From assembly GCA_015501055.1 (NCBI GenBank), contig JADNYV010000009.1, positions 496,001 through 560,000 on the forward strand: a stretch of DNA of 64,000 nt, given 5' to 3'. A program made the position numbers and the translations under genes. The stretch comes from Mucidula mucida. Its lineage: Eukaryota; Basidiomycota; Agaricomycetes; Agaricales; Physalacriaceae. Shown here in pieces: positions 12,174 to 23,430 of the stretch. How positions within the stretch are numbered: position 1 is the first letter of the stretch; each line of letters starts with the position of its first letter. The notes under the pieces were generated by a model that worked only from the letters and a program-made list of their open reading frames with translations, was not told where the DNA came from and made no database searches.

Positions 12174-12716
12174 ATGTCTACCAAGAACCCCATCCCATAT
12201 GTCTCGGGAATCGCTTTGAACCAAGCCCAAGTGGATGCAATGGCGCACTTATCACTCTCCGAGGAGGAAATCTCGCGTTCGCGCACGACACATTGTGCCC
12301 TTATTGACCTAATGGAACGGAAGAAGCAGAAACTCACGCTCGTTCCCTTCGAGCACAAAGGAGAACGCCACTACCTATTCGTCACTATAGTCGTGCCCTC
12401 CTTCGACGGCAGCGATCCGAAGATGACTGTACCCAAGTACATATTCGACTCGTTCCGTAAAAGTTATGGCCGTGGTCCGAATCATGAGTTCGACCGCCTT
12501 TATGGTGCGACGTTTCGATGGCCAATTTTTTTCGCTGGTACGTTATTGCAACATGGTTAGTCTAACACTAATTGACGTCGTTTCCTAGAGCCAGATTGGC
12601 TCTATGCCAGGATGAGGGAGACCGAATGTTACTGGCGGCACTGCTACGAACGTAGGGAGCCGCAGACGGAGGTGACGAATGCCACTGAGAGGACAAAAAG
12701 TAGCAGTGCGGCATAG
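12174..12716 (+). CDS. Small unrecognised protein (163 aa)
   Basis: Exons 12174-12537 and 12589-12716 join across a 51-nt intron (GTACGT...TCCTAG). Start MSTKNPIPYVSGIAL follows the pyrimidine-rich leader CATTTCTCA. Residues 25-115 look globular (FEHKGERHYLFVTIVVPSF); the end is charged and polar. No signal peptide, no membrane segment, no family I can name. The clean splice from one coding-like ORF into another supports a real gene. Confidence 0.68.
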
Positions 12717-13126
12717 ACTGAAACGATAAATTTGATAGCATCAGCTACGCGCGATGGTGCTAATTCTCTCGTAGAATGCCCTCTCTTCATGTGTGCATAT
12801 AAACTATCCGAGTACTCTGGAAAATGTATCATGTCTGTCTCCCTTCTCACCGATTAATTATATTTATTGAATCCATCATCACCTTACGCATTCAACACAC
12901 GACTATGCCTTCGAAAACTCGATCCCGCTTTCGGGACTCAGTTCACAGCTCAACACGAGGGTTGTACTAAGTAAATGTAATGGTATTGATACTGACCCCA
13001 GATGCGGAGCCTTGATAGGATGGAGAACATGCTGCTGTAGTACCAGGCTCAGTTGTTAACCTCACATAGCCTAAAACTATGCTAACAATTATTGCGCCAC
13101 CGTACCGCCTGTAAAGTCTAAAAGTA
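12717..13126. other. Intergenic
   Basis: AT-richer spacer between a small gene and the tRNA; no coding signal seen. Confidence 0.5.
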
Positions 13127-13206
13127 TGGTTCAACCCGGGTTCGAACCGGAGACCTTCTGTGCCGATTGTGTAAGACAGAAATCATAACCACTAGACCAT
13201 TGAACC
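13127..13206 (-). tRNA. tRNA-Val (anticodon UAC) with a 7-nt intron
   Basis: On the minus strand, 80 nt: acceptor stem GGTTCAA pairs with TTGAACC followed by A73; D arm GTC...GAT with loop TAGTGGTTAT; anticodon stem TCTGT pairs with ACAGA; T arm TCCGG-TTCGAAC-CCGGG. Fourteen bases lie between the anticodon stem halves instead of seven, so a 7-nt intron after position 37 is inferred, leaving loop C-T-TAC-A-C with anticodon TAC (valine). A73 fits valine identity. tRNA certain from the stems; anticodon depends on intron placement. Confidence 0.85.
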
Positions 13207-13824
13207 GACGACTTTGCTCAGAGATCGTACATACTATTCACTTTGGCACTGTTGCACAGATAACGGATTCCTAACAAAACAAATGTTTCGCATGCTTCCC
13301 AAAGTTGCAGGTTAGTCTTCCGGTATTTCAATGTCCGACCACGCTGTATAGCCTCAACGAATCAGTGGCGTTGATTTCAATGATGTGCCGCGTTCCGCTT
13401 GATAAGAAGCACCGTCTGGAGTTGCGAAAACATACATGAGAGACCTGAGAAATCTGCGGGATAAGGTGCTGCTTCTCATGCCAGTCCTTCTGGCTATCAT
13501 GGTGAAGTAGGAAATCTAGTGGGTGCGAAGCTTGAGGAGAAACAACGGTGTTAAAAGCTTGGCATGGCCGGTGCCGGGCCACGTGTGCGTATTGTTGCCG
13601 TATCAGTGAGGTTATACCCCGGAATGAGAATTGCCTCGTGTTGGTCAAGTATTCTGTGGATATTTCTCAACGACTCCCACTTTCTACGACTTTTTGACGC
13701 CTCTAACGACGCGATACCGTATCTGACTCTCACGACTTGAAGACCTGGATTCTACGCCAGTACGTCTCCAGCTATAAAGGTTGATAATGACCCACGGGCG
13801 CTTATTAGATTGAACGACCCCAAA
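13207..13824. other. Intergenic
   Basis: Lies between the tRNA and the WD40 gene. Minus-strand ORFs here have no splice or domain support. Confidence 0.45.
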
Positions 13825-16800
13825 ATGCCCAAGAATATAGGAGGGCTTGAGGCCGACGACGACACTACGAGGGGTCCGCCGAATATGAGGAGAAAGGCGA
13901 CGAGGAAGGAAACCATTCTGAGTTTGGTGGAGATGTTGTTGCAGGCTAATGATGAATCCAGTAATCATGGTGAGTGGCCGTAATGACCGGGGTTTGGACA
14001 CGTATTGATGTTCGCTACAGGGGATGAGGAACAAGTCAATCTTGAAGACGACAAGGACGTTCGTAAGTCTGGCTTGACGTTGACTACATATCACAGTCTA
14101 GATAACATGTCCGGTTTAGCCACGGTCGACGAACACCTTCAAGTCGTCGGCGCAGAAACCTTCCACAAATTCCAAAAGTGCGCGATCAACCTTTACGAAT
14201 TGCCTCCGGACCGCTGACCGCTCCATTACAGACGTATTAACAATTTGGATAAGGAGGTAAGCATCCACGCCTTAGAACGACACTTATCTTACTCGCTACT
14301 CCCAGCTGCGGAACTTTGCGAACGCCGCTCGCCAACTCGGCAGTTCAGCCGCAATCCTGTCTTCGGCCTTTCACCTCCGCGAACGACTCGCCCAGATCCT
14401 GCACCTCTATCGCGAAAACGCCGCGGATCTCTTTCCAAGAAAAGTGGTTCGAACCACAATAAACAACATTCCCGATGATGCACCAGCCCAGAACACGTCC
14501 CGGAGACTAAAGCTTCATGGCCGGCATCACCTCCGCATCCCTCAACATTTTGCACGACCCAAGGTTGACGAGAATCTCGACTTGGAGGACTTTCCTAAAC
14601 AATTCGATGCCCTCGCAACCGATGTTACGACGTTCATGGACTGTTTGAACGAGTTTCCTGAATTCACAGATGAAGCAGTCAATGCGTCGATCTCTGCATT
14701 CCAAGGCGACTTGAAGGTACGCGGTCTTTGTTACCCGAAAGCGATTGCTCAACATTCAAGCAGTACTGGGCCTCATGCCTCCGTGAATACAATGGCCAAT
14801 TCCGTTATCCTGCTGTGCAGCGGTACATTCATGACCTAACGTCCGAGATGGGGGAGCACATTGATGCAATTTCTGCGACGCTATCTATGTTCATCGAAGT
14901 TGGTGTGCCTACCATTCGATTTGCCCAGAAGCATGGCGCGACGAATTTGCTGAACCTGTCTACTGTCGCCACCTTTTTTTCTGCCGTCACGGCGACAACC
15001 ATGCAGTTCTCGTATGAGCTCAAGACTCATTCTGGTACCGCGGTCAATAGCTTCTGGTTCGCGTCACTTGTATTCTCTATCGCAGCGGCTGTCAACAGCT
15101 TGCTTGGTTTGACATGGAAGCAAGCCATGTAGTAAGCGCCTTCCCTTCTCTTGATAAATACGCGTCTCACTATAACATACAGTCGTTCTCCCGGACACCG
15201 AGTCCCCTGGTGGGTTCTCATTTGGATCAAGCGATCTCCCCTTGTCTTCCTCGTCATGTCGGTTGCCTCTTTCTCCGTCGGACTTTGTTGCTTCGCATAT
15301 GCATCAGAGCAAGTGAGCTCCAAACCAGCTTCAGATTTGATGTCGCTAATGTATTCATACAAAATGACAGAGCCATATCACCTCCACCATCACAACGGTC
15401 TTCACCGCATTTACCTCATTTGGTCTCCTCGCCGTGTCGGCTTGGTTCGCCTCTGAACGATGGGCGTTTGGGCGGCATAGTGGAAGGAAGTGGCTTAGCG
15501 ATATCATTATGGATGCCAGTGATCGATTCTTCTCACTTCCAGGCATGGGCGTATTCGGCTCCTGCGTGCGGAAGATTGGGAAAGGTTACAAGAAGACGAA
15601 ACACGCGTTCCGGCGCGGTCGTCGCGCGACGAAGCGCCTAAGCTCTCGAACAGTCACCTATTTCTCACGTACTTCCAGCGATGACGAAAAGCACGACGAC
15701 GTGGAGGCGAATGGCAATAGCAATGGACCCATTCTGCCACTCTCGAGTCCGCCCAATTCCCCAACGTTCAAGTACAGCATGTCTGACCCTCTACCGAGCG
15801 AAATCCGCGCATCCAGTCCCAGCCCGACCACAACCCCAACGCTCGACGCCACCGCTCCTCCCTCGATCATGGAAGGCTCCAGCCCAACTGAACCCTCCGT
15901 CGGTCGTCAACTATGGCAAAACGCAATTCGCACTGTCAAGATGCGATCTGCGGTATCTTCCAATTTGGCGGCTATGGCGCAGAAAACGCGGGGGACGCCT
16001 AATCGGCAGAGGACACTGTCGTCAACGCTGCAGGGGAGAAAGAGGATGATAGCGGAAACTCCGGTCAAGGGTGTGCTCAGGTCGAGGATTGCGACGTTGA
16101 CGCCTCAGTTGAGGTGTCTGGAGACGACCAAGGATCTTACGGCGCACCAGGCCCTGGTAAAGCATATGCAATTCTCTCCGAATGGGAAGTATCTTGCTAC
16201 GTCGAGGTGGGAGATATGCTTTCTTCGGTTTGATCTTCGAGTGTATTGACTCGTCATCTCTTAGTTGGGATAGAACGTCTTTGATATTCCGCGTTGGAGT
16301 GAGATTCTTCTTTTTGGTAACATTTCAGTAACTCAGACACACTTCCAGGACCCTTTCGTCTCGCACCGCATACTCGCACATGCCAAGGGGTTCGTTCACC
16401 AAGTCGCCTGGTCGCCAACGGGCCATCTCCTGCTCACGAAACTCAACAAGAGCGTCAAAGTCTGGACCGAGGTGGGTTATAGTTTGCGCACTGACGATGA
16501 ATCTCAGTCGTCGCTGTCCTACCTTTCCTGAAAATGCCAGATATCTGATTGTCTTTTGTTGGAATCTCTTCCTAGGACGGAGTGTGTCAGCGGACGATTG
16601 ATAGACCTGTGGCCATAGAGTCTATTACATGGTTGCCTACCGGAGATGGTGCGTTTTGCTGTAAACTTTGAGCGATGCGAATGTTGATACTGTGCGTAGG
16701 CTTCTTGTCAGTCGAAGGCACGCTAGTGGCGAAATTGGTACGTCGACAGTCAAGTGACTGAATGAGGAGATTGATTGCTTGTGGCATTGTAGGACTTGAA

Positions 16801-17987
16801 AGGAAATGTGCGCTCCCTTGTTGATTCAATTGGTGGATGCTGATCCCTGTGATAGGTCATGGGACAATATGACTTTTATCCCGTCAAGTTGCACGATGTC
16901 GCGGTGACACCGGATGGTATACGGCTTCTGGGAGTAGGTCCTTTGCTGGAATCCAAAGATCATCTAAGACCAAGCAAACCTCGCTCAGTTGAAAAACGAT
17001 TAGCAGGCGCGTGCTCTTGCTTGATCTACTTTTCCCACCGCTCAAAGTCTCTAACAGTTTATAACACACTGACAAAGACCATCGAACAGTGAGTAATTTT
17101 TGCCTTCCTGGGTTCACGAACCAACTGTTATGCAGTCAAACTCCCGTCTTGAATGATGTTCGAGATATAACTCTGGCAAGGAACACGAAGCATGGCCTAA
17201 TAGCTCTGGTTAGCTATGAGAACAGGGTATTTCGCGTCATCTCAGGTGCTCCTTCCCCGCTGATACATATCGAAGGCTCCTCCCCAACTATGGAAAATCG
17301 ACATGGTTAAAGATCACTTGAACCACGAACATAATGCTGCAGATAATCTGGTTGCACGGTTTACGCTCAGGTACTCCACTTCATTGGCCTCATGAGTACA
17401 GAACATCTGAGCCCACTCATTTCAGACATACGTATATGCCCAAAGTCCAGGTCGAGTTCGCAGGCCCAAGTTACTTCGGTGGTAAGAACGACGAGTTGGT
17501 TCTCTGCGCTGGCAAAGGTCCGTTCTCGCACATCATATGTGAGTCTCGTTTACTGATGCAAGACTCAGCTGGAGATATACACATCTGGGACACGGAGTCC
17601 GGTGCTCTACTGCATCATGTCCGAGCACAAGCTCTCGGCGGTGACCTGACATGTATCGCATGGAATCCAGCCGCCGAAGACCCATTTATGTTCGCCACCG
17701 GAAGCCATGATGGCGCCGTGCGGATATGGACTCGACCCACCGAATCCACCGACACCGGCGACGAAGCCGTGAGCTCCGTGCTTGAGAATGGCGGACATAG
17801 CGCCAGCTATACGCCCCGGACCGCGTCTCCGTTCGAGTTTGAACGAACGGATAGTCCGCTGACGCAGCAGGAGTTTGAGTCTACGGATAGTATAGGTATC
17901 AGTGGTAGTGTGGCTACCAGCGAGGTTGGGCTGCTCAGGGAATTGCGGACTGTGGCGTTTGCGTCCGAGCAGGAACCAAAAAGATAA
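13825..17987 (+). CDS. Membrane-anchored WD40-repeat protein
   Basis: A multi-exon gene (about sixteen short introns, each splicing in frame by hand) starting MPKNIGGLEADDD and ending EQEPKR. The N-terminal third is helical (MSGLATVDEHLQVVGAETF, LRNFANAARQLGSSAAILSS). Four hydrophobic segments follow (near TVATFFSAVTATTM, FWFASLVFSIAAAV, PLVFLVMSVASFSVGL and FTSFGLLAVSAWF), then a basic region and a Ser/Pro-rich disordered linker. The C-terminal half is a WD40 propeller beginning HQALVKHMQFSPNGKYLATS and ending with SHDGAVRIW. The repeat spacing and the motif VKLHDVAVTPDG resemble WDR26/Gid7-type propellers, but no LisH/CTLH is visible, so I do not equate them. Likely a scaffold on an internal membrane (inferred). 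Confidence 0.85.
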
Positions 17988-18315
17988 TCTGAGATGTATG
18001 CAGATCTTTACATTGTAATACTACTACTTCTTTGCATATGGAACAAAGGATGGATGCAAAACTATACTAGACCAATTTGGGATGAGTAGCTCGTAGTGAA
18101 TTGTGGATATGGTCGGATAGCCGAGTCAACAGATTCTTGCCGTCCAAACATGCTGTCGCGTAGCAAGCTTGTATGCCGTCAAGAGCTGAAAAACAGTTTC
18201 AAAATACCGCTGAGGACTTAGCTGCTTGTCATGGGTACTCGATAGCAGCAGTAGTAGTATTAAGTCCCTGCATGTGAGTCTCAGCTGATCGGGTAATAGG
18301 TTGCCTTCTACCACC
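17988..18315. other. Short intergenic spacer
   Basis: Between two same-strand genes; holds the 3' end of one and promoter of the next. Nothing distinctive seen. Confidence 0.5.
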
Positions 18316-19696
18316 ATGGCAGAGACCGTTAAGCCACGTTTGGCACCGCCATTAGAGACACTGAAACCTCTTTTTGTTTACCACCCCATGACAGGCGAGA
18401 TCATTCTGCAATTCGGTTGCAGGATCTCGTCCAGCGACACGATGGCCATGTCGTGGTTGCTCGTCCACCAAGCCGCAATTGTTATAGCCCAGATAAAAGG
18501 TTATTTGTCTAAGTCGAAGGATAGAGATACGGGACTTATAGAGGACTCGGAGTCTGACCTCATCGCGGCGGGAAAAGACTATTTTCACGCGACCGAACCC
18601 ACTTTCGCCGACTACGAGATCTGTTGCGACTTTGACCTTTGGGAGCCGCCCGCCAGCCCTGATGACCTCCCAGAGCCATGGAAAACACCTACTAATGAGT
18701 TCAATGAGCGCTCCTTTGATATCGAAGTACCAAAATGTTCCGCCAGTAAAATCGCCAATTGGGTCAAATTCACAGACCCGCGCTGTATGCTCACCGGCTC
18801 TCGAGATGTCATTGAAGGTCACCATCTGGTACCTGAGGCTCATTCTGCTTGGGTGAGTCTTTCAGAGTCTGTCCGGCTGGATCTGATCCTTCTCTATCTG
18901 TTAGGCTTCCCACTACCAAATCTTGGATCGTGCCTCACCTTATAGCAATCCCATTCCCATAACGGCTACGCGTTTTATTGACGATGTTCGGGCTCGCGTG
19001 ACGATGAGTCCTTCTGCCCTTCGTCTCATAGACGACGCATTTTTCTGTCCATACCCCCTCAGGGCTACGGACGGTACAACCGTTTATGTTGCCTATTATG
19101 TCGACCTTTCGCGGACAGACAACAGCTGCGAATATCATCTCCGCACGCTGCATCTCACAGAGCGAGTTTCTCCGTACTTTCTTTACCTCCGCTTTATTTA
19201 GACGATGTTCAAATGTGTGCCACCTTCCAATTCAGCTGCGAGGAGAAAGACCAAACCGGCATGGGCCTTGAGTATGTTCGTAGATCTGGATATGCTCTAT
19301 GATGTTGATTGTCAAAGGTCATGGTAGTAATGGTGGCGCCTCAGGTGCATCTGGTCACGAAGACGCGTCTTCTATGACATCCGATGCCTCTGGTCATCCT
19401 TCCATTGTGTCCAACGCATCAGATGATGCTGAGGCGAGAGAACGCCTTATCCCTCCCAAATTACTGCAACTCTTTGCTGATGTAGAGGCAGGTAAGAACC
19501 CATCTACTACGCTAGATTTTGCATCGTGTTTACTCTTTGAATAGGAAAACGCGACCCACCGGCAATCCTGTATGAGTACGAAACGAATTATCCCGGAATG
19601 GCGCGGATTGCCCGCATTAGAGAGCAGTATATCCAGGAACATCCACAGGTGACCGGCTCTAGTACTGCGATGCATGACGGAGAGCTGGAAGCATAG
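18316..19696 (+). CDS. HNH_2-type nuclease-domain protein
   Basis: Start MAETVKPRLAPP in context TACCACCATGG. The first exon runs to HLVPEAHSAW and splices (GTGAGT...TTAG) to ASHYQILDRASPYSNP. The HNH_2-like core is the segment DPRCMLTGSRDVIEGHHLVP, with the paired His expected of the motif, followed by an ALRLIDDAF segment typical of the fungal family. Later exons include a Gly/Ser-rich stretch and the end GKRDPPAILYEYETNYPGMA to GELEA at 19696. These proteins are expanded in Agaricomycetes; whether they cut DNA is not established. The exon structure between about 19190 and 19310 was not resolved. Confidence 0.75.
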
Positions 19697-20246
19697 CGTG
19701 ACTGTTTTCTTTGTCGCTTGTTCTGTAACTGTAACTGTAATCCGCCCTCATGAAGACATGTTCATGTCGATATTGTATCACTTCGTTTCCGAATACAAAA
19801 ATGATGATCCAAGCCCTGGATGGGTCCCATTTTCCGCAAGGACCGAGCCGTGTTATCTTTGCTCCCTTCCGTGAAAGGACTACTAACACAGCTAATTTCA
19901 TCTAATGTTATTTCGTCTGTTACCGCCACCACCACTTGCGTTCGGTAAACCCAAGCAGCTATACTTCCAAGACCATATGATACCGATGATATCGTCAGGA
20001 TTCACCATCGCTGTCAGTACTTGAACGCATATAAACCAGGTTTTAAACTTGTAATCATTGCAATCCAAATGCTCTAGATTATAACTAGTTCCAAAAAACC
20101 GTGTACCAAAGGAAAGACATAGTACAATTTCGAAAACAGCTTCTATAACGTCCATCCATCAATTCCCGTGTAGATATCGTGACTCGTCGAAAAGGAGAGG
20201 AATAAGATAATCGCGCAGCCAGCCCTCTAATGTGGGGAGACACGTT
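19697..20246. other. Convergent intergenic region
   Basis: Sits between the 3' ends of two converging genes; only chance ORFs seen. Confidence 0.5.
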
Positions 20247-23200
20247 TTACAGATGACTGTCAACCTTGCCATCATCTTCAACAATTTCCAACATGTGCTC
20301 GACAATCTCCTGCGGCGTAGTGACATGCCAGCTTGCAAGAGTGCGCTTCGTGCTATGGCCAACTGCTGTGGTGAAAACAGCGTCGGCAGAAATTGCCAAC
20401 TCGACAGGTGATGCGGTCTTGGCCTCAGGATCGATGAGGGTCACCGAGAGAGGCGCTTCGAGAAGAACTTTCTCTTCGATGGGTGAATGACCATTTGACG
20501 GGAAGAGATTAAGTGCGCGGAACATATCCTCATCGGTCTACATAACTTATCAGGTATCATAAAACGATGTACGATGGGATACGAACCTTGTCGTCGCCAG
20601 CACAGAAGATGAACTCGGCATCGGGGTTGTTATAGAGAATTCGCTTGACGATCTCGCCCTTGTTGACCGCGATGGGGCGAACCTCGAGATTCTTCTTTCC
20701 GACGAGCACTGTAATGGAACGTCAATTTGAGACCCTAAGACAGAACAGGACGGCATACCTTCAATCGGACGTTTGTGAATCAAGTTGTTCTCAAGCAGAT
20801 CTTGACATTGACGACATTGGAACTGACCCCACTCTGGGTCACTCGAACGGTAGTGCCAGGTGATTGAGCTCTTCTTGACCTCAATGTGACTGCCAGTCGT
20901 CCGCTGTAGACTTAATCAGTATCGGCACACATACTGGAAATACGAAATCGTACCTCGGTGTAGTACTTGAAGATCTCATGAACCTCGGCCATCCAGCTCA
21001 TATCCAATGACTCAGTGAAGTTCGTCCACTCCTTTGCTCCAATTTCCCGCACGAACCCACCATGCTCAGCCGAAAATCCAAGCTTGGTCAAATGACCGAG
21101 ATGTTGTTCCAAAAACGCGCCATCACGACCTGAGATAATGTACACCAGGTTCCTTGGGTCATCGCACAACTTTGTCAATGCCTCGAGAGTTTGCTCCGAC
21201 GGCGTAGCCATGCTGGGAGTCTTGACAATTGGCGCAAGCGTACCCTGGACTCGCATTAAAACGAAATATCACAATGATCGACATGGACCCACATCGTAAT
21301 CAAACAAGAATAGTCGCTTCTTCGCACTGCGGTATTTCGACTGGAGAACGTCTTTGGGAATGTACGGTGTCATCCTTGCTGTGTTCTGACTGTTCATTTG
21401 TCCGAGAAGCATCTTGATGAGAACGGCGGCCCAGGTATGTGACGTGTGCGTCGTGACAACTTTATGAAGCTTAATGTGTCGCTTGAGTTTCTCCGCTTCT
21501 CCCATTAACAAGCCTTGGTTTATAGCTGCGGCGACATCCTGCGTGAAGAGAATCAGCGGGCGTGTAAATCCGGATCGGATACGATCACATACGCCAAGAC
21601 TCCACGGGTTGACTTGCAGCGCCTCCGACATATGTTTGCTGATTCCCATGAACTCGCTTAGTACACTTGGGCTGCGGTTCGTCTTTTCTTGGGCAATGAC
21701 GAACTCCATGGATGTGGTGTTCATTCCATCCCGAAGAGGCGTTATTACAGCGAGATCTGCGACGGAGAGCAAAGCGTAAAACTCGTCCTTCTTTAAGGAC
21801 TGGTGACTGCAATAGCAATCAGTGAGAACGTTGTTGCTAATATTAACTCGACCCACTAATGGTGAACGGGGATAAAGTCCAAGCTTCCGTACTCGCCGTT
21901 AATGTGAGCGACTAGCTCGCTGACTTGTCGTTCCAGCTTTGGAGAGTCGGTCAGAGCAGGAGACGTCACTTGGATCATCACAACATTGCCGATCCACTCC
22001 GGGTAGTCTTCAAGAAGCTTCTCAAACGCGCGAAGCTGGTGAAGTGTTACTGTCAGTATCCGGGGAAAGTAATCGATGGTCACCTTCTGCAACACGCCTT
22101 TTACGACATCGAGCTTGTCGCGTCCGACAATGATCTTCTTGCCTTCATAGAGCGTTTTAAGCGCTTCTAATTTCGGCTGGATCCCTGGTCGCGTGCTGGA
22201 CGAGAGGTAAATATAGAGAATCAAGCTTGGGACGCGTTGATCTGCTTACATGTCACGAGCGACGCGTTCCGCATCGATTCCTACTGGACAGTGCATGACC
22301 GATGTAACATGGCCTTCAATATCAATTCCGCGGTGGGTGGTCTCGTATCCACATACGCGAATGCATGTGGAGATAAAGTGCCGGGAGTAGGAGTATGTTT
22401 GGAAACAGACGAGATTAGCGCCTAGCATGCCGTCGAGTATTTCCTTTCGCCCTGCGTGATATTAATGGATTGGCGGATATGATGAGAATGAATATACAAA
22501 CTTGGTAGACATCTGAATACTTCGCTGCTAGGGAACGGAGTGTGCACGAATAAGCCTAGCACAGCCTCCGGTACCAGTTCTCGGATAAGTTTGGGGAGGA
22601 GCAATAGATGGTAGTCATGGACCCATATGAGGTCACCAGGCTGGTAGATTTCCGCAATGCGTCGTGCAAAGGTGGCGTTGGCGGATTCGTAAAAGGGATA
22701 GTGGGAGTCGGCAGATGCGTACTCTGTCGCGACGTCCTGCCAAAGAAGATAATGGAACAGCGGCCAAAGGACTAGTGGACTGTCAGAGGAGGGGCGCTTG
22801 GGAATGACGTGTCTGCTTACTTTGCTTGCAATATCCGTCATAGTGTCCGTGTGCAACTTTGTCATCCAACCAAACGGGCACGTATGAGGTCTTTTTGTCG
22901 TCATCGGGGTCTGACTCCTTTGGCTGATAAGTGCTCAGTGCCTCGTCCAGGGCGGCCTTGTCGTCGTCTGATACCGTGTGCGACGGGATGTTTTCGTTGG
23001 GAACGGGCGATGCAATGTCGCCTGTCCAGCCAACGATGAGCTGCTCGTGAGTGGTAGAAAGGGAGCGTATGCCAGAGATCATGGCTGCATGGCCAGACCG
23101 GGGACTGAGAGTCCAGACAGACGAGCTCTTGGTGGTGGCGGCGTCGAGCTCAGCGTCGTGATGGGGCTCGTCACTGGTTGGACTGGCTGGGACCTCTGAC

Positions 23201-23430
23201 GCTTTGACTGGCGGCGTTGCGGGCGGGCTGAGTACGCCTGCGCGGCTGTTCAGCGCGGCGACGACGGGCAGATAGTGGCAGACATGGATAATGCGGCCTG
23301 AAAGAGGGATTCCATTGGATCGATGTTGCTCCTCGAGCGCGCTGACCTGCTTGCGGACCTCCTCAAGGGAGATGTCGTCGCCGGCTCTGGTGTAGGGCTC
23401 CGTAAAGCTGTCCATGGTCGAGAACACCAT
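20247..23430 (-). CDS. TPS2: Trehalose-6-phosphate phosphatase (TPS2-type, GT20 plus HAD domains)
   Basis: About ten exons splice in frame from MVFSTMDSFTEPYTRAG (23430; MDSFTEP at 23415 is an alternative) to VEDDGKVDSHL. The first two-thirds are a glycosyltransferase-20 (trehalose-6-phosphate synthase-like) domain with LWPLFHYLLWQ, WVHDYHLLLLPKLIRE, FVHTPFPSSEVFR, GRDKLDVVKGV and LADLAVITPLRDGMN-type motifs. The last third is a HAD phosphatase: LFLFDYD|GTLAPIV (an intron falls inside the DxDGTL motif), IISGRD and the FIFCAGDDK|TDEDMF acidic motif. A two-domain protein with an intact phosphatase matches yeast Tps2, which dephosphorylates trehalose-6-phosphate in the cytosolic trehalose synthase complex. 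The N-terminal insert between the strand HVCHYLPVV and SSSVWTLSPRSGHAAM is Pro/Ser-rich. No lesion seen. Confidence 0.93.

Noticed and set aside
14440..14455. Palindrome GTGGTTCGAACCAC resembling a tRNA T-arm
   Set aside because: Lies inside a coding exon of the WD40 gene and has no acceptor or anticodon stem around it.
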